DNA of 64,000 bases from RYN-230 sp963829725 (GTDB taxonomy: Bacteria; Actinomycetota; Actinomycetes; Streptosporangiales; Streptosporangiaceae), in assembly GCA_963829725.1 (NCBI GenBank), contig CAWHJW010000009.1, positions 124,001 to 188,000 on the forward strand. Direction: 5' to 3'. Under the pieces are notes generated by a model that had not been told where the DNA came from, did not search any database, and worked only from the letters and a program-made list of their open reading frames with translations. A program made the translations under genes and the position numbers. Below are positions 44,374 through 53,454 of this stretch, piece after piece (within the stretch, counting starts at the first letter, position 1; each line of letters begins with the position of its first letter).

Positions 44374-45090
44374 TCATTCCCAGCGGAACACCCGCGCGGT
44401 CACCCCGATCGTCACGGCGGCCCAGACGACCAGCACCACCAGGTCGCGCACCGGCAGCCCGGCGCCGTGCTGCAACACCTCATGCAGCCCGTCGGACAGC
44501 GCCCCGGACGGCAGCAGCGTGAGCACCCGCTGGGCGCCCGGCGGGAATTTGGTCAGCGGGAAGATGACCCCGCCGATGCCCAGCAGCACCACGTAGACCA
44601 GGTTCGCCGCGGCCAGCGTTGCCTCGGCCCGCAGCGTGCCCGCCATGAGCAGGGCCAGCCCGCTGAACGCCGCCGTCCCGGCCAGCAGCAGCGCGATCAC
44701 CCACACCGCGGCGTCCGCCCGGGCATCCGGATGCCAGCCCAGGGCCAGCCCGACGCCCATGATCAGCACGGCCTGGGCGAGTTCCACGATCAGCACGGTC
44801 GCGGTCTTGGCCGCGATCAGGCCGCTGCGCTGCAGCGGCGTGGAGCCGAGCCGCTTCAGCACGCCGTAGCGCCGTTCGAAGCCGGTGCCGATGGCCTGGC
44901 TGGTGAACGCGGTGGAGATGATGGCCAGGGCCAGGATGCCGGGCACCAGGAAGTTGATCCCGGTGCCCTTGATCAGGTGCTCCCGGCTCAAGCCGGCCAG
45001 CAGGACCACCGGGATGAGCACGGTGAGCAGCAGCTGCTCACCGTTGCGGACCAGGGTGCGCAGCTCCAGCCCCGCCTGCGCGGCGATCAT
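44374..45090 (-). CDS. ABC-2 type exporter permease
   Basis: A 238-residue ABC-2 permease with six helices (the first LLLTVLIPVVLLAGL). The cytosolic segment FERRYGVLKRLGSTPLQRSG is typical of drug and antibiotic exporters such as DrrB. It pairs with the ATPase upstream (79 bases apart). Substrate unknown. Confidence 0.88.
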   Translation of the reverse strand: MIAAQAGLELRTLVRNGEQLLLTVLIPVVLLAGLSREHLIKGTGINFLVPGILALAIISTAFTSQAIGTGFERRYGVLKRLGSTPLQRSGLIAAKTATVLIVELAQAVLIMGVGLALGWHPDARADAAVWVIALLLAGTAAFSGLALLMAGTLRAEATLAAANLVYVVLLGIGGVIFPLTKFPPGAQRVLTLLPSGALSDGLHEVLQHGAGLPVRDLVVLVVWAAVTIGVTARVFRWE

Positions 45091-45169
45091 CGCGGTGCGC
45101 GGGGCCGCTCCCGGGCCGGCGGGGGCCAGCTGCCATCGGCTGCGGGACTCGCCTCGGCGCTGGCACCCC

Positions 45170-46096
45170 TCATGAGCGCAGCTCGCGGCCGGTCAGCTCG
45201 AGGAAGACGTCCTCCAGGGTGCGGCTCTCGATGCGCAGGTCCTGGGCGAGTACCCCGTGGTCCGCGCACCAGGCGGTCACGGCGGCCAGCAGCTGCGGGT
45301 CCACCCGGTCGTGCACCTCCACGATGTAGTGGCCGGCCGGGGATTCCTTGGCCGCGCTGCCCCGGGGCAGCGCGGCGATCAGCGCGTCGGTGTCCAGGCC
45401 CGGCTCGGCGCGGAACCGCAGCTGCCCGGCGGTCCCGGTCAGCTCGGCCGGGGTGCCCTCGGCCACCAGCCGGCCATGGTCGATCACGCACACCCGGTCG
45501 GCCAGCCGCTGGGCCTCGTCCATGTAGTGCGTGGTCAGGATGACCGAGGCGCCCGAGGAGCGCAGGCCGCTGATCAGCTCCCAGGTGGCCAGCCGGGCCT
45601 GCGGGTCCAGGCCCGCGGTGGGCTCGTCCAGGAACACCAGCTCGGGCCGGCCGATCACCGCCGCGGCCAGTGACAGCCGCTGCTGCTGGCCGCCGGACAG
45701 CCGCCGGAACGTGGTGCGCAGGCTGCCGGTCAGGCCCAGCCGCTCCAGCAGCATGCCGGGATCGAGCGGGTGCGCGTAGAAGGCGGCCAGCACCCGCAGG
45801 TACTCGGCCGGGCGGGCGGACGGCGGGATGCCGCCGGACTGCAGCATCACGCCCACCCGGGGCCGCAGCCGCGCCGCGTCCCGGCCCGGGTCCAGCCCGA
45901 GCACCCGGACCGTGCCGTCATCGGCCCGCCGGTAGCCCTCGCAGATCTCGATGGTGGTGGTCTTCCCGGCGCCATTCGGCCCGAGGATGGCCGTGACCGC
46001 GCCCCGGGCGGCCTGCACCGAGAGCCCGTCCACCGCGGCGACCCGGCCGTAGCTCTTCACCAGGTTGCTGATCTCGACAGCGGGACCGGTGCTCAC
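45170..46096 (-). CDS. ABC exporter ATP-binding protein
   Basis: A 308-residue DrrA-like ATPase. Walker A is ILGPNGAGKTTTIEICEG, the signature LSGGQQQRLSLAAAVIG, Walker B LVFLDEPTAGLDPQ, and the switch histidine is in VILTTHYMDEAQRL. A C-terminal regulatory domain follows. GTG 46096 overlaps the stop of the amidotransferase gene (GTGA), so the exporter is coupled to the amine catabolic operon. Confidence 0.92.
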   Translation of the reverse strand: MSTGPAVEISNLVKSYGRVAAVDGLSVQAARGAVTAILGPNGAGKTTTIEICEGYRRADDGTVRVLGLDPGRDAARLRPRVGVMLQSGGIPPSARPAEYLRVLAAFYAHPLDPGMLLERLGLTGSLRTTFRRLSGGQQQRLSLAAAVIGRPELVFLDEPTAGLDPQARLATWELISGLRSSGASVILTTHYMDEAQRLADRVCVIDHGRLVAEGTPAELTGTAGQLRFRAEPGLDTDALIAALPRGSAAKESPAGHYIVEVHDRVDPQLLAAVTAWCADHGVLAQDLRIESRTLEDVFLELTGRELRS

Positions 46097-46902
46097 GCAC
46101 GCGAGTCTAGAGGCTGCCGCGGGCCGGGCTCCCCGCTGCCCGCCCGCCCCGCGTCCCGGTACCCGCGGGCCGCGCCGGCCAGCGCCCGGAACAGCCGCGG
46201 GTCGTCGCCGGCCTCCGGGTGCCACTGCACGGCGAGCAGGAACTGCTCGCGGCCGTCCGGGGCCGGGGCGAGCTCGGCGGCCTCGATGGTGCCGTCGTCG
46301 GCCCACCCGGTCGCCACCAGCCCGTCCCCGAGCCGGGCGATGGCCTGGTGGTGCAAGGTCGGCACGGTGAGCCGCAGCTCACCGCCGGGGGAGGGCGGCC
46401 CGAGCAGCGCACCGAGCCTGCTGTCCGGGGTGACCCGCACCGCGTGGGCGCCGAAGGAGCCGGCGGCGGTGTGGTGGCTGTCATTGGCCACGAGGTCAGG
46501 CAGGTGCTGGTGCAGGGTCCCCCCGCGGGAGACGTTAAGGATCTGAAGTCCGCGGCAGATGGCCAGGACCGGCATCCCGCGGCCGACGGCCGCGGCCAGC
46601 AGGGCGAACTCGGCCGCGTCGCGGCCCGGCTGGAGCGGGCCGGTGCGGCGGTGCGGCGGGGCGCCGTAGGCCGCCGGGTCGATGTCCGCGCCGCCGGACA
46701 GCACCAGCGCGTCCAGCCCGGCCGCCGCGTCCGCGATGCCCGGCACCGGCGGCAGCAGCACCGGTACCGCGCCGGCCGCCGTCACCTGGCTGACGTAGTT
46801 CATCGCGAGCAGGGCTGCGGTGCGGTCCACCCACCGGCCCCAGCTGGCCGGCTCGGCGTAGCTGCTCAGGCCGATGACCGGCCGGCCGCCGGCCGCGCTC
46901 AC
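46093..46902 (-). CDS. class I glutamine amidotransferase-like gamma-glutamyl hydrolase (PuuD type)
   Basis: A 269-residue peptidase C26 protein. The nucleophile cysteine is in PVLAICRGLQILNVSRGGTL; the His-Glu pair is in AVQWHPEA. LVLSGGADIDPAAYG is typical of PuuD-like enzymes that cleave gamma-glutamyl bonds. GTG 46902 overlaps the dehydrogenase stop (GTGA). Following a glutamine-synthetase-like ligase and an aldehyde dehydrogenase, it probably releases glutamate at the end of a gamma-glutamylated amine pathway. Confidence 0.86.
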   Translation of the reverse strand: MSAAGGRPVIGLSSYAEPASWGRWVDRTAALLAMNYVSQVTAAGAVPVLLPPVPGIADAAAGLDALVLSGGADIDPAAYGAPPHRRTGPLQPGRDAAEFALLAAAVGRGMPVLAICRGLQILNVSRGGTLHQHLPDLVANDSHHTAAGSFGAHAVRVTPDSRLGALLGPPSPGGELRLTVPTLHHQAIARLGDGLVATGWADDGTIEAAELAPAPDGREQFLLAVQWHPEAGDDPRLFRALAGAARGYRDAGRAGSGEPGPRQPLDSRA

Positions 46903-47690
46903 AACGGGGTCACGTAGGCGCCGGAGATCCCGCCGTCCACCAGGAACGTGGACGCGGTGATGAACGACGCGTCGTCGCTGGCCAGGAACGCGATCGCGGC
47001 GGCGATCTCCTCCGGTTCGGCGAACCGGCCCATCGGCACGTGCACCAGGCGCCGGGCGGCCCGCTCCGGGTCCTTGGCGAACAGCTCGCGCAGCAGCGGC
47101 GTATTCACCGGGCCGGGGCACAGCGCGTTGACCCTGATGCCCTCCCGGGCGAACTGCACGCCCAGCTCCCGGCTCAGCGACAGCACTCCGCCCTTGGAGG
47201 CGGTGTAGGAGATCTGCGAGGTGGCCGCGCCCAGCACCGCGACGAACGAGGCGGTGTTGATGATCGAGCCGCCCGGCTGGCCCCCGGCCACCTGCCGCTG
47301 CATGTGCGGGATCACGTACTTGCAGCACAGGTACACCGAGGTGAGGTTCACCTCCTGGACGCGCCGCCAGGCGTCCAGGCCGGTGGTCAGGATGGAGTCG
47401 TCGTCCGGCGGGGAGATGCCCGCGTTGTTCACCGCGACGTGGATCCCGCCGTAGGTTTCGGCGACCAGGTCGTACAGCCCGGCGACGGCTTCCTCGCTGG
47501 TCACGTCGGTCTGCACGAACAACCCGCCGACCTCGTCCGCGGCCAGCTTGCCGGTCTCCTCGTCCACGTCGGCCACGACCACGGTGGCGCCCTCGGCGGC
47601 CAGGCGGCGCGCGCTGGCCAGGCCGATCCCGCTGCCCGCGCCGGTGATCACGGCGACCCGGTCCTGCAGGCGCTGCGTGTGCGTGCTCAC
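46899..47690 (-). CDS. short-chain dehydrogenase/reductase
   Basis: A classical SDR of 263 residues: cofactor motif VITGAGSGIGLASA, VNNAGISPP, catalytic SYTASKGG (Tyr and Lys) with serine replaced around INTASFVAVLG, and VNALCPGPVNTP. The aspartate in VVADVDEET favours NAD over NADP. In this operon it may oxidise the alcohol of a gamma-glutamylated amino alcohol. Confidence 0.88.
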   Translation of the reverse strand: MSTHTQRLQDRVAVITGAGSGIGLASARRLAAEGATVVVADVDEETGKLAADEVGGLFVQTDVTSEEAVAGLYDLVAETYGGIHVAVNNAGISPPDDDSILTTGLDAWRRVQEVNLTSVYLCCKYVIPHMQRQVAGGQPGGSIINTASFVAVLGAATSQISYTASKGGVLSLSRELGVQFAREGIRVNALCPGPVNTPLLRELFAKDPERAARRLVHVPMGRFAEPEEIAAAIAFLASDDASFITASTFLVDGGISGAYVTPL

Positions 47691-47728
47691 TCAGGCTCCT
47701 CTATACCGTGCTGTCTAATCAGTGCTGC

Positions 47729-49090
47729 CTAGTCAGTGGCGATGAAGACGTTCTTCACCTCGGTGAAGGCGTCCAGGGCGTCCGGCCCGAGTTCCCGGCC
47801 CAGGCCGGACCGCTTGAACCCGCCGAACGGCGCCGCGTAGCGGACCGACGCGTGCGAGTTCACCGACAGGTTCCCGGTCTCCACCGCGCGGGCCACCCGG
47901 ATGGCCCGGCCCACGTCCCGGGTCCAGATGGACCCGGACAGGCCGTAGGGCGTGTCGTTGGCGATCGCGATGGCCTCCGCCTCGTCCGCCACCGGGACCA
48001 CCGTGACCACCGGGCCGAACACCTCCTCGGTGAAGGCCGGGTCGTCCGGGGCCACCGGGGCCAGCACGGTCGGCGGGAACCAGTAGCCGGGCCCGTCCGG
48101 CGCGCTGCCGCGGAACGCCACCGGAGCGCCGTCGGGCACGTAGGAGGCCACCCGCGCGCGGTGCTCGGCGGAGATCAGCGGGCCCATCTCGGTGCCCGGG
48201 TCACCCGGGTCGCCCACCGCCACTTTCCTGACCGCGGGCTCCAGCAGCTCCATGAACCGGTCGAACACGCTGGCCTGTACCAGGATCCGGGACCGGGCGC
48301 AGCAGTCCTGGCCGGCGTTGTCGAACACCGCGTACGGCGCGGTGGCCGCCGCCTTCTCCAGGTCAGCGTCGGCGAACACGATGTTCGCGCTCTTGCCGCC
48401 CAGTTCCAGGGTGACCCGCTTGACGCCGCGGGCGCAGTCCGCCATCAGCTGGCTGCCCACCTCGGTGGACCCGGTGAAGACGATCTTGCGGACCGCCTCG
48501 TGCTCGACCAGCCGCTGGCCGACCACCGAGCCCTTGCCCGCCAGCACCTGGAACACCCCCTCCGGCAGGCCCGCCTGCTGGGCCAGCTCACCGATCCGGA
48601 TCGCGGTCAGCGGGGTCCGCTCGGCGGGCTTGGCGATCACCGGGTTCCCGGCGGCCAGCGCCGGGGCCAGGCCCCAGCCGAGGATCGGCATCGGGAAGTT
48701 CCACGGCACGATCAGCCCCACGATGCCGACCGGCTCCTTGAACGTCACGTCCAGGCCGCCGGGCACCGGGATCTGCTGGCCGGTCAGCCGCTCCGGCGCC
48801 GCCGAGTAGTAGCGCAGCACGTCCGCCACATTGGCCGCCTCCCAGCGGGCCTGGCCGAGCGGATGCCCGGAGCCGGTCACCTCCAGCGCGGCCAGCTCCT
48901 CGATGTGCGCGTCGATCACGTCGGCGAACCGGCGCAGCAGCGCGGCCCGGTCGGCCGGCGCGACGGCCCGCCAGCCGGGCTGGGCCGCCACGGCGCGGGC
49001 GACCGCCTCGTCGGCCTGCTCCGCGGTGGCCTGGGCGACAGTGGCGACCGCCTGCTCAGTGGCCGGGTTCAGCACGGTGAAGGTGGACAT
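47729..49090 (-). CDS. NAD(P)-dependent aldehyde dehydrogenase
   Basis: A 453-residue aldehyde dehydrogenase. The general base glutamate is in VTLELGGKSANIVFADAD (as VTLELGGKSA and NIVFADAD), the nucleophile cysteine in NAGQDCCARSRILV, and FTGSTEVG binds cofactor. GPVVTVVPV closes the tunnel. It resembles gamma-glutamyl-aminobutyraldehyde dehydrogenases (PuuC-like). ATG 49090. It sits between the glutamine-synthetase-like and SDR genes. Confidence 0.9.
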   Translation of the reverse strand: MSTFTVLNPATEQAVATVAQATAEQADEAVARAVAAQPGWRAVAPADRAALLRRFADVIDAHIEELAALEVTGSGHPLGQARWEAANVADVLRYYSAAPERLTGQQIPVPGGLDVTFKEPVGIVGLIVPWNFPMPILGWGLAPALAAGNPVIAKPAERTPLTAIRIGELAQQAGLPEGVFQVLAGKGSVVGQRLVEHEAVRKIVFTGSTEVGSQLMADCARGVKRVTLELGGKSANIVFADADLEKAAATAPYAVFDNAGQDCCARSRILVQASVFDRFMELLEPAVRKVAVGDPGDPGTEMGPLISAEHRARVASYVPDGAPVAFRGSAPDGPGYWFPPTVLAPVAPDDPAFTEEVFGPVVTVVPVADEAEAIAIANDTPYGLSGSIWTRDVGRAIRVARAVETGNLSVNSHASVRYAAPFGGFKRSGLGRELGPDALDAFTEVKNVFIATD

Positions 49091-49150
49091 GACGGTGGGT
49101 GCTCTCCAGGTATCAGTGGGCGTGGAACTCAGGCTCCGTGGGACTCGGGC

Positions 49151-50542
49151 TCAGAAGCGCTCGAAGCACCGCTGCAGCTCCCAGTCGGTGACCGCGGCGT
49201 CGAACGCCCCGATCTCCACCCGGGCCGCGTTGCCGTAGTGCTCGACCACGTCGCTGCCGAACGCGCCGGTGGCCAGCTCGCTCTTGCGCCACAAGTCCAG
49301 CGCGTCCCGCAGCGTGGCCGGCACCCGGGGGCCGGAGTCCCCGTAGGCGTTGCCCGCGAACGCCGCCTCGAGCGGCAGCTCGTGGTCCACCCCGTCCAGG
49401 CCGGCCGCGATCATCGCGGCCACCGCCAGGTAGGGGTTGACGTCGCCGCCCGGCACCCGGTTCTCCACCCGGAGCGCCGCGCCGTGCCCGACGAGCCGCA
49501 GCGCGCAGGTGCGGTTGTCCACGCCCCAGCGCACCGCGGTGGGGGCGAAGCTGCCCGGCACGTACCGCTTGTAGGAGTTGATGGTCGGCGCGTAGCACAG
49601 GGTCAGCTCCGGCAGCGCGGCCAGCTGACCGGCGATGAAGTGCTCGCCGAAGGCGGACAGCCCGTGCGGGCCGTCCCCGGCCATCACCGGGTGGCCGCTG
49701 GCGTCCCGGACCGACAGGTGGATGTGGCAGGAGTTGCCCTCCCGGGCGTTCGGCTTGGCCATGAACGTGATGCTCATGCCGTCCGCGTCGGCGATCTCCT
49801 TGGCCCCGGTCTTGTAGATCGAGTGGTTGTCGCAGGTGGTCACGGCGTCGGCGTAGCGGAAGGCCATCTCGTGCTGGCCCAGGTTGCACTCGCCCTTGAC
49901 CGACTCGACCTGGAGCCCGGCACCGGCCATCCCGTTGCGCAGCCGGCGCAGCAGCGGCTCGATCCGGGCGGTGCCCAGGATGGAGTAGTCCACGTTGTAG
50001 CTGTTGGCCGGGACCAGGTCGCGGTACCCGGCGGCCTGGGCGGCGGCGTAGGTGCCGTTGAACACGATGAACTCCAGCTCGGTGCCGGCCAGCGCGGTGA
50101 GTCCGCGCTGCGCCAGCCGGTCCGTCTGGGCCTTCAGGATCTGGCGGGGCGAGGCCACCACCGGGGCGCCGTCGTGCCAGGTGAGGTCGGCGAGCACCAT
50201 CGCGGTCGCCTGGTGCCAGGGCACCCGGCGCAGCGTGCTCATGTCGGGCACCATGACGAAGTCGCCGTAACCGTTCTCCCAGGAGGACATCGCGTAGCCG
50301 TCCACGGTGTTCATCTCCACGTCCACCGCGAGCAGGTAGTTACAGCCCTCGATGGCGTGGCCGACGACCTCGTCGAGGAAGTAGTCCGCCGCCAGCCGCT
50401 TGCCGGCCAGGCGGCCCTGCATGTCGGTGAAGGCGACCACCACCGTGTTGACGATGCCCTCGCCCACCTCCACGCGGAGCTGCTCCAGCGTGAGCATGCC
50501 CCGGCGCCTGCTGAGCGAGGTGCCCCCGCGCTGCTTCTCCAT
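49151..50542 (-). CDS. glutamine synthetase-like gamma-glutamylamine ligase
   Basis: A 463-residue class I glutamine-synthetase-fold enzyme. Metal and glutamate residues appear in LAGTELEFIVF, ECNLGQHEMAFRY and NSCHIHLSV; YKRYVPGSFAPTAVRWGVDN (as YKRYVPGSFAPTAV and RWGVDN) and RVENRVPGGDVNPYLA are the ATP/glutamate parts. It belongs with PuuA/GlnA3/GlnA4-type enzymes that join glutamate to polyamines or ethanolamine. Start is ATG 50542; ATG 50497 (MLTLEQLRVEV) is closer to relatives. It is adjacent to an amine permease gene. Confidence 0.9.
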   Translation of the reverse strand: MEKQRGGTSLSRRRGMLTLEQLRVEVGEGIVNTVVVAFTDMQGRLAGKRLAADYFLDEVVGHAIEGCNYLLAVDVEMNTVDGYAMSSWENGYGDFVMVPDMSTLRRVPWHQATAMVLADLTWHDGAPVVASPRQILKAQTDRLAQRGLTALAGTELEFIVFNGTYAAAQAAGYRDLVPANSYNVDYSILGTARIEPLLRRLRNGMAGAGLQVESVKGECNLGQHEMAFRYADAVTTCDNHSIYKTGAKEIADADGMSITFMAKPNAREGNSCHIHLSVRDASGHPVMAGDGPHGLSAFGEHFIAGQLAALPELTLCYAPTINSYKRYVPGSFAPTAVRWGVDNRTCALRLVGHGAALRVENRVPGGDVNPYLAVAAMIAAGLDGVDHELPLEAAFAGNAYGDSGPRVPATLRDALDLWRKSELATGAFGSDVVEHYGNAARVEIGAFDAAVTDWELQRCFERF

Positions 50543-50605
50543 GTGCCTCCAGTCCCGGTCCGTCGCCGCTACATCGAGCTATGCCAGTCTCCGTCGCTGC
50601 GGCGG

Positions 50606-52135
50606 TCAGGTCGAGAGTTCCTCCTCGATCGCGGCCAGCTCCTCCGGGCTGCCCTGGACCCGCGGCCCGGTGAACCACTTGCGGGCGGAGGCGAGCCACC
50701 AGATCCCCGCGAAGCCGAGGACGACCAGGACCGCCACGACGGTGTAGTTGAAATTGGCCGCGGTGATCGGGCTGACCGTCGGCAGCATGAACAGGATCGT
50801 GATGAAGATGACCCAGACGACCGCGATGACGCCGATCGGGGTGCTCCACCGGCCCAGGTGCCAGGGCCCGCGGTTGAATCTGGCCCCCTGGCGCAGCCGC
50901 AGGAACGTCGGGGTGACGTACGCGATGTACAGGCCGATGACGGCGATGGAGGTGACCGCGGCGTAGGCGGTCGGGTTCCACAGGTAGGGCAGGCCGAGGA
51001 TCAGCGCGAAGCCGGCGGCCAGCCAGATCGCGTTGGTCGGCGTCCGGGTGCGGTGGTTGACCTGGTGCCAGAAGCCGGACGCGGGCAGCGCCCCGTCCCG
51101 GGAGAACGCATAGATCATCCGGGAGTTGGCGGTCACCGACGACATGCCGCAGAACAGCTGGGCGCCGATCGCGATGAGCAGCAGCAGCTTCCCGGCGGTC
51201 ACCCCGGCCGCGTCGATGAAGATCTGGGCCGGCGGCACGCCGGTGGCCGAGCCGACCTCGGCCGTGTAGTGCTGGATGGCGAAGGTGACGCCGATCAGCA
51301 GCACCCAGCCGGCGAACAGGGACACGATGATGGACATCACGATGCCGCGCGGGCCGCTGCGGGCGGCGGAGTGGGTCTCCTCGGTCATGTGCGCGGACGC
51401 GTCGTAGCCGGTGAACGTGTACTGGGCGAGCAGCAGGCCGAGCAGCAGCACGTAGAACGTGCTGTGCCAGCCGGTGTTGTTCACGATGTGGGTGAAGACG
51501 AAGCTGGCCGACTGGTGATGCGCGGGCACGATGGCGAGCACCGCGACGATGATCAGCACGCCGAGAATGTGCCACCAGACGCTGATGTCGTTCAGCAGCG
51601 CGACCAGCCGGATGCCGAACTGGTTCATGATGCCGTGCAGGAGCAGGACGCCGGCGAAGATCAGGATCGTGACCCAGTGGTAGGTCGGCACGCCCCACTG
51701 CAGGTTCAGGAAGGCGTTGATGAAGAAGGCGCAGCCGAAGTCGATGCCCGCGGTCACCGCGACCTGGCCGAGGAAGTTGAACCAGCCGGTGAACCAGGAC
51801 CAGGCGGCCGCGTTCTTGGGGGGCGCCAGCTTGGCGGACCAGTAGTACAGCCCGCCCGCGGTCGGGAAGCTGGAGCACACCTCGGCCATGGCCAGGCCGA
51901 CGAACAGGGTCATGATCCCGACGATCGGCCAGCCCCAGACGATGATGGCCGGGCCGCCGGTATTCATGCCGTAGCCGTAGAGGGTCAGGCAGCCGGACAG
52001 GATCGAGATGATCGTGAACGAGACGGCAAAGTTGGAGAATCCCGACATCCGCCGGCGCAGTTCCTGGGCGTAGCCCAGCTCGTGCAGCCGCGCTTCGTCC
52101 TGGCTGAGCGGCGCCGCTTGCTCATTGACCGCCAT
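50606..52135 (-). CDS. APC-family amino acid/amine permease
   Basis: A 509-residue permease with about twelve helices. FSNFAVSFTIISILSGCLTL and YGMNTGGPAIIVWGW are typical of the fungal/actinobacterial amine-choline (GABA/ethanolamine-type) branch; AYTFTGYDASAHMTEETHSA-like text (here QYTFTGYDASAHMTEETH) lies in helix 6. It is the first gene of the operon and probably imports the amine substrate. ATG 52135. A perfect palindrome lies 108 bases upstream. Confidence 0.9.
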   Translation of the reverse strand: MAVNEQAAPLSQDEARLHELGYAQELRRRMSGFSNFAVSFTIISILSGCLTLYGYGMNTGGPAIIVWGWPIVGIMTLFVGLAMAEVCSSFPTAGGLYYWSAKLAPPKNAAAWSWFTGWFNFLGQVAVTAGIDFGCAFFINAFLNLQWGVPTYHWVTILIFAGVLLLHGIMNQFGIRLVALLNDISVWWHILGVLIIVAVLAIVPAHHQSASFVFTHIVNNTGWHSTFYVLLLGLLLAQYTFTGYDASAHMTEETHSAARSGPRGIVMSIIVSLFAGWVLLIGVTFAIQHYTAEVGSATGVPPAQIFIDAAGVTAGKLLLLIAIGAQLFCGMSSVTANSRMIYAFSRDGALPASGFWHQVNHRTRTPTNAIWLAAGFALILGLPYLWNPTAYAAVTSIAVIGLYIAYVTPTFLRLRQGARFNRGPWHLGRWSTPIGVIAVVWVIFITILFMLPTVSPITAANFNYTVVAVLVVLGFAGIWWLASARKWFTGPRVQGSPEELAAIEEELST

Positions 52136-52242
52136 GACACAGCTCCTTCATGGTGAACCTGGGAAGTGTAACGAAGCCTGGAAGGCCGGCCCTGCGAACG
52201 TGAGGCCGGGCGCGGAGCGGACGCTGGTCTGCCACCCGGGAA

Positions 52243-52268
52243 CCAATGGTCTAGTATCAGACCATTGG
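52243..52268 (+). promoter_or_regulatory. FadR-type operator in the divergent intergenic region
   Basis: The perfect 10-base arms CCAATGGTCT (52243-52252) and AGACCATTGG (52259-52268) flank six bases. The core TGGTCT...AGACCA is typical of FadR-subfamily GntR operators. A -10-like TAGTAT (52252-52257) lies inside, so binding would block the regulator's own promoter and may also act on the divergent permease operon. Confidence 0.8.
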
Positions 52269-52285
52269 CGGATAGAGTGCCCGTG

Positions 52286-53194
52286 ATGTCAAGACCCCCA
52301 GCCGGATTTCCCCAGCCAGGCGGCCAGCCCGGTGACCAGCCCAGCACGGTGAGCGCACCACCGCGTGGGCGCGGCGGTGCGGCGTTCCCGGCTGCCTGGC
52401 AGGCGTCCCCGGCCCCGGTTCCGGTTCCGGGCGTGGAACTCGCGGCCGTGCTGGGCCCGGTCCGCGGGCAGAACGCCTTCGAGGAGACCGTCGAGCGGCT
52501 GCTCACCGTCATCAAGCTGGGCGTCATCGCGCCCGGCGACCGCTTCCCGGCCGAACGCCAGCTGGCCGGGCTGCTTGGCGTCAGCCGGATCACCTTGCGG
52601 GAAGCGATCCGTGCGCTCCACCAGGCGGGGTATGTCGAGTCCCGCCGGGGCCGGTTCGGCGGCACCTTCGTCCTGTACACGCCGCCCGCCCCGAGCGCCA
52701 AGGAAGTGCGCCGGATCGCCGAGCAGGAAGCCGACAAGATCAGCGACGCGCTGACCTTCCGGATGGCGGTGGAGACCGGCGCCGCGCAGGTGCTGGCGGC
52801 CTCGGGCGTGGCGGGGCACGGGCCCCCGATAGGGGACGGCCCCGGGGACGGGCCCGCGGCGGCGGGGGGCGGGCGCACGGTGCTGCTCGGCCGCCTGGCC
52901 GCCGTCAACGGCGCCGGGCTGGAGGACTACCGCCGGATGGACACCCTGTTCCACCTGTGCATCGCGGAACTCACCGGGTCCAGCCTGCTCGCGGCGGCCT
53001 GCGCGGATGCCCGGGTCCGGCTCAACGACCTGCTCAACGCGATCCCGTTGCTGCAGCGCAACATCGATCACACGGCCGCGCAGCACACCGCGATCGTGGA
53101 GGCCATCCTGGCCGGTGACACCCGGCGGGCGCAGCAGGCCGTGGCCGAGCACCTGGACGGCACGGCGGCCCTGCTCCGCGGTTTCCTGGAATGA
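52286..53194 (+). CDS. FadR-subfamily GntR transcriptional regulator
   Basis: A 302-residue regulator. After a 65-residue Pro/Gly-rich N-terminus comes the GntR winged helix (GVIAPGDRFPAERQLAGLLG, then VSRITLREAIRALHQAGYV). The C-terminal FCD helices (ISDALTFRMAVETGAAQVL; MDTLFHLCIAELTGS; HTAIVEAILAGD) carry the metal/ligand histidines. ATG 52286 is preferred to TTG 52265, which lies inside the operator. It probably represses the amine operon until the inducer accumulates. Confidence 0.87.
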   Translation: MSRPPAGFPQPGGQPGDQPSTVSAPPRGRGGAAFPAAWQASPAPVPVPGVELAAVLGPVRGQNAFEETVERLLTVIKLGVIAPGDRFPAERQLAGLLGVSRITLREAIRALHQAGYVESRRGRFGGTFVLYTPPAPSAKEVRRIAEQEADKISDALTFRMAVETGAAQVLAASGVAGHGPPIGDGPGDGPAAAGGGRTVLLGRLAAVNGAGLEDYRRMDTLFHLCIAELTGSSLLAAACADARVRLNDLLNAIPLLQRNIDHTAAQHTAIVEAILAGDTRRAQQAVAEHLDGTAALLRGFLE

Positions 53195-53217
53195 CGCCCG
53201 GCCGGGCAGCATCCGCT

Positions 53218-53256
53218 GTCAAGAGGGGAACCCCGTGTCATTGCTCGTGATTCCCA
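53218..53256 (+). repeat. left copy of a repeat flanking the two-component system
   Basis: TGTCAAGAGG, 20 bases, then GTGATTCCC. The same arrangement with the same spacing occurs at 56107-56145, in the same orientation, on the other side of the kinase/regulator pair. Confidence 0.5.
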
Positions 53257-53350
53257 CGATGACCGGGCTAATCCGGAACCGCCACACTGATGGCGTGTCA
53301 CCCGGCGCCGACCGCCACCGGACCAGGGACATGATCACTCTTAGATGACT

Positions 53351-53430
53351 GGGCTGGAGGCGAGGACCGGTGGGGGGAGGCCCAGTGGGGGGGACAATCA
53401 CATGGCGCCGCCTCTCCTCCAGCCCTTTTT
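53351..53430 (+). terminator. long hairpin with T-run between the FadR-type and response regulator genes
   Basis: GGGCTGGAGG (53351-53360) pairs with CCTCCAGCCC (53416-53425), extended inwards by GAGG/CCTC after one mismatch, and is followed by TTTTT (53426-53430). The loop of about 45 bases holds two long G-runs. It probably ends the FadR-type transcript and lies just after the response regulator stop on the other strand. Confidence 0.65.
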
Positions 53431-53454
53431 AGTGCGGCAGCCGCCGCGGCGGTT

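Noticed and set aside
47708..52156. An open frame of 1482 codons on the plus strand opposite the amine operon
   Set aside because: It mirrors four clear genes on the minus strand, its composition is Arg/Gly/Val-rich noise, and no domain is recognisable; long antisense frames are expected at this GC content.
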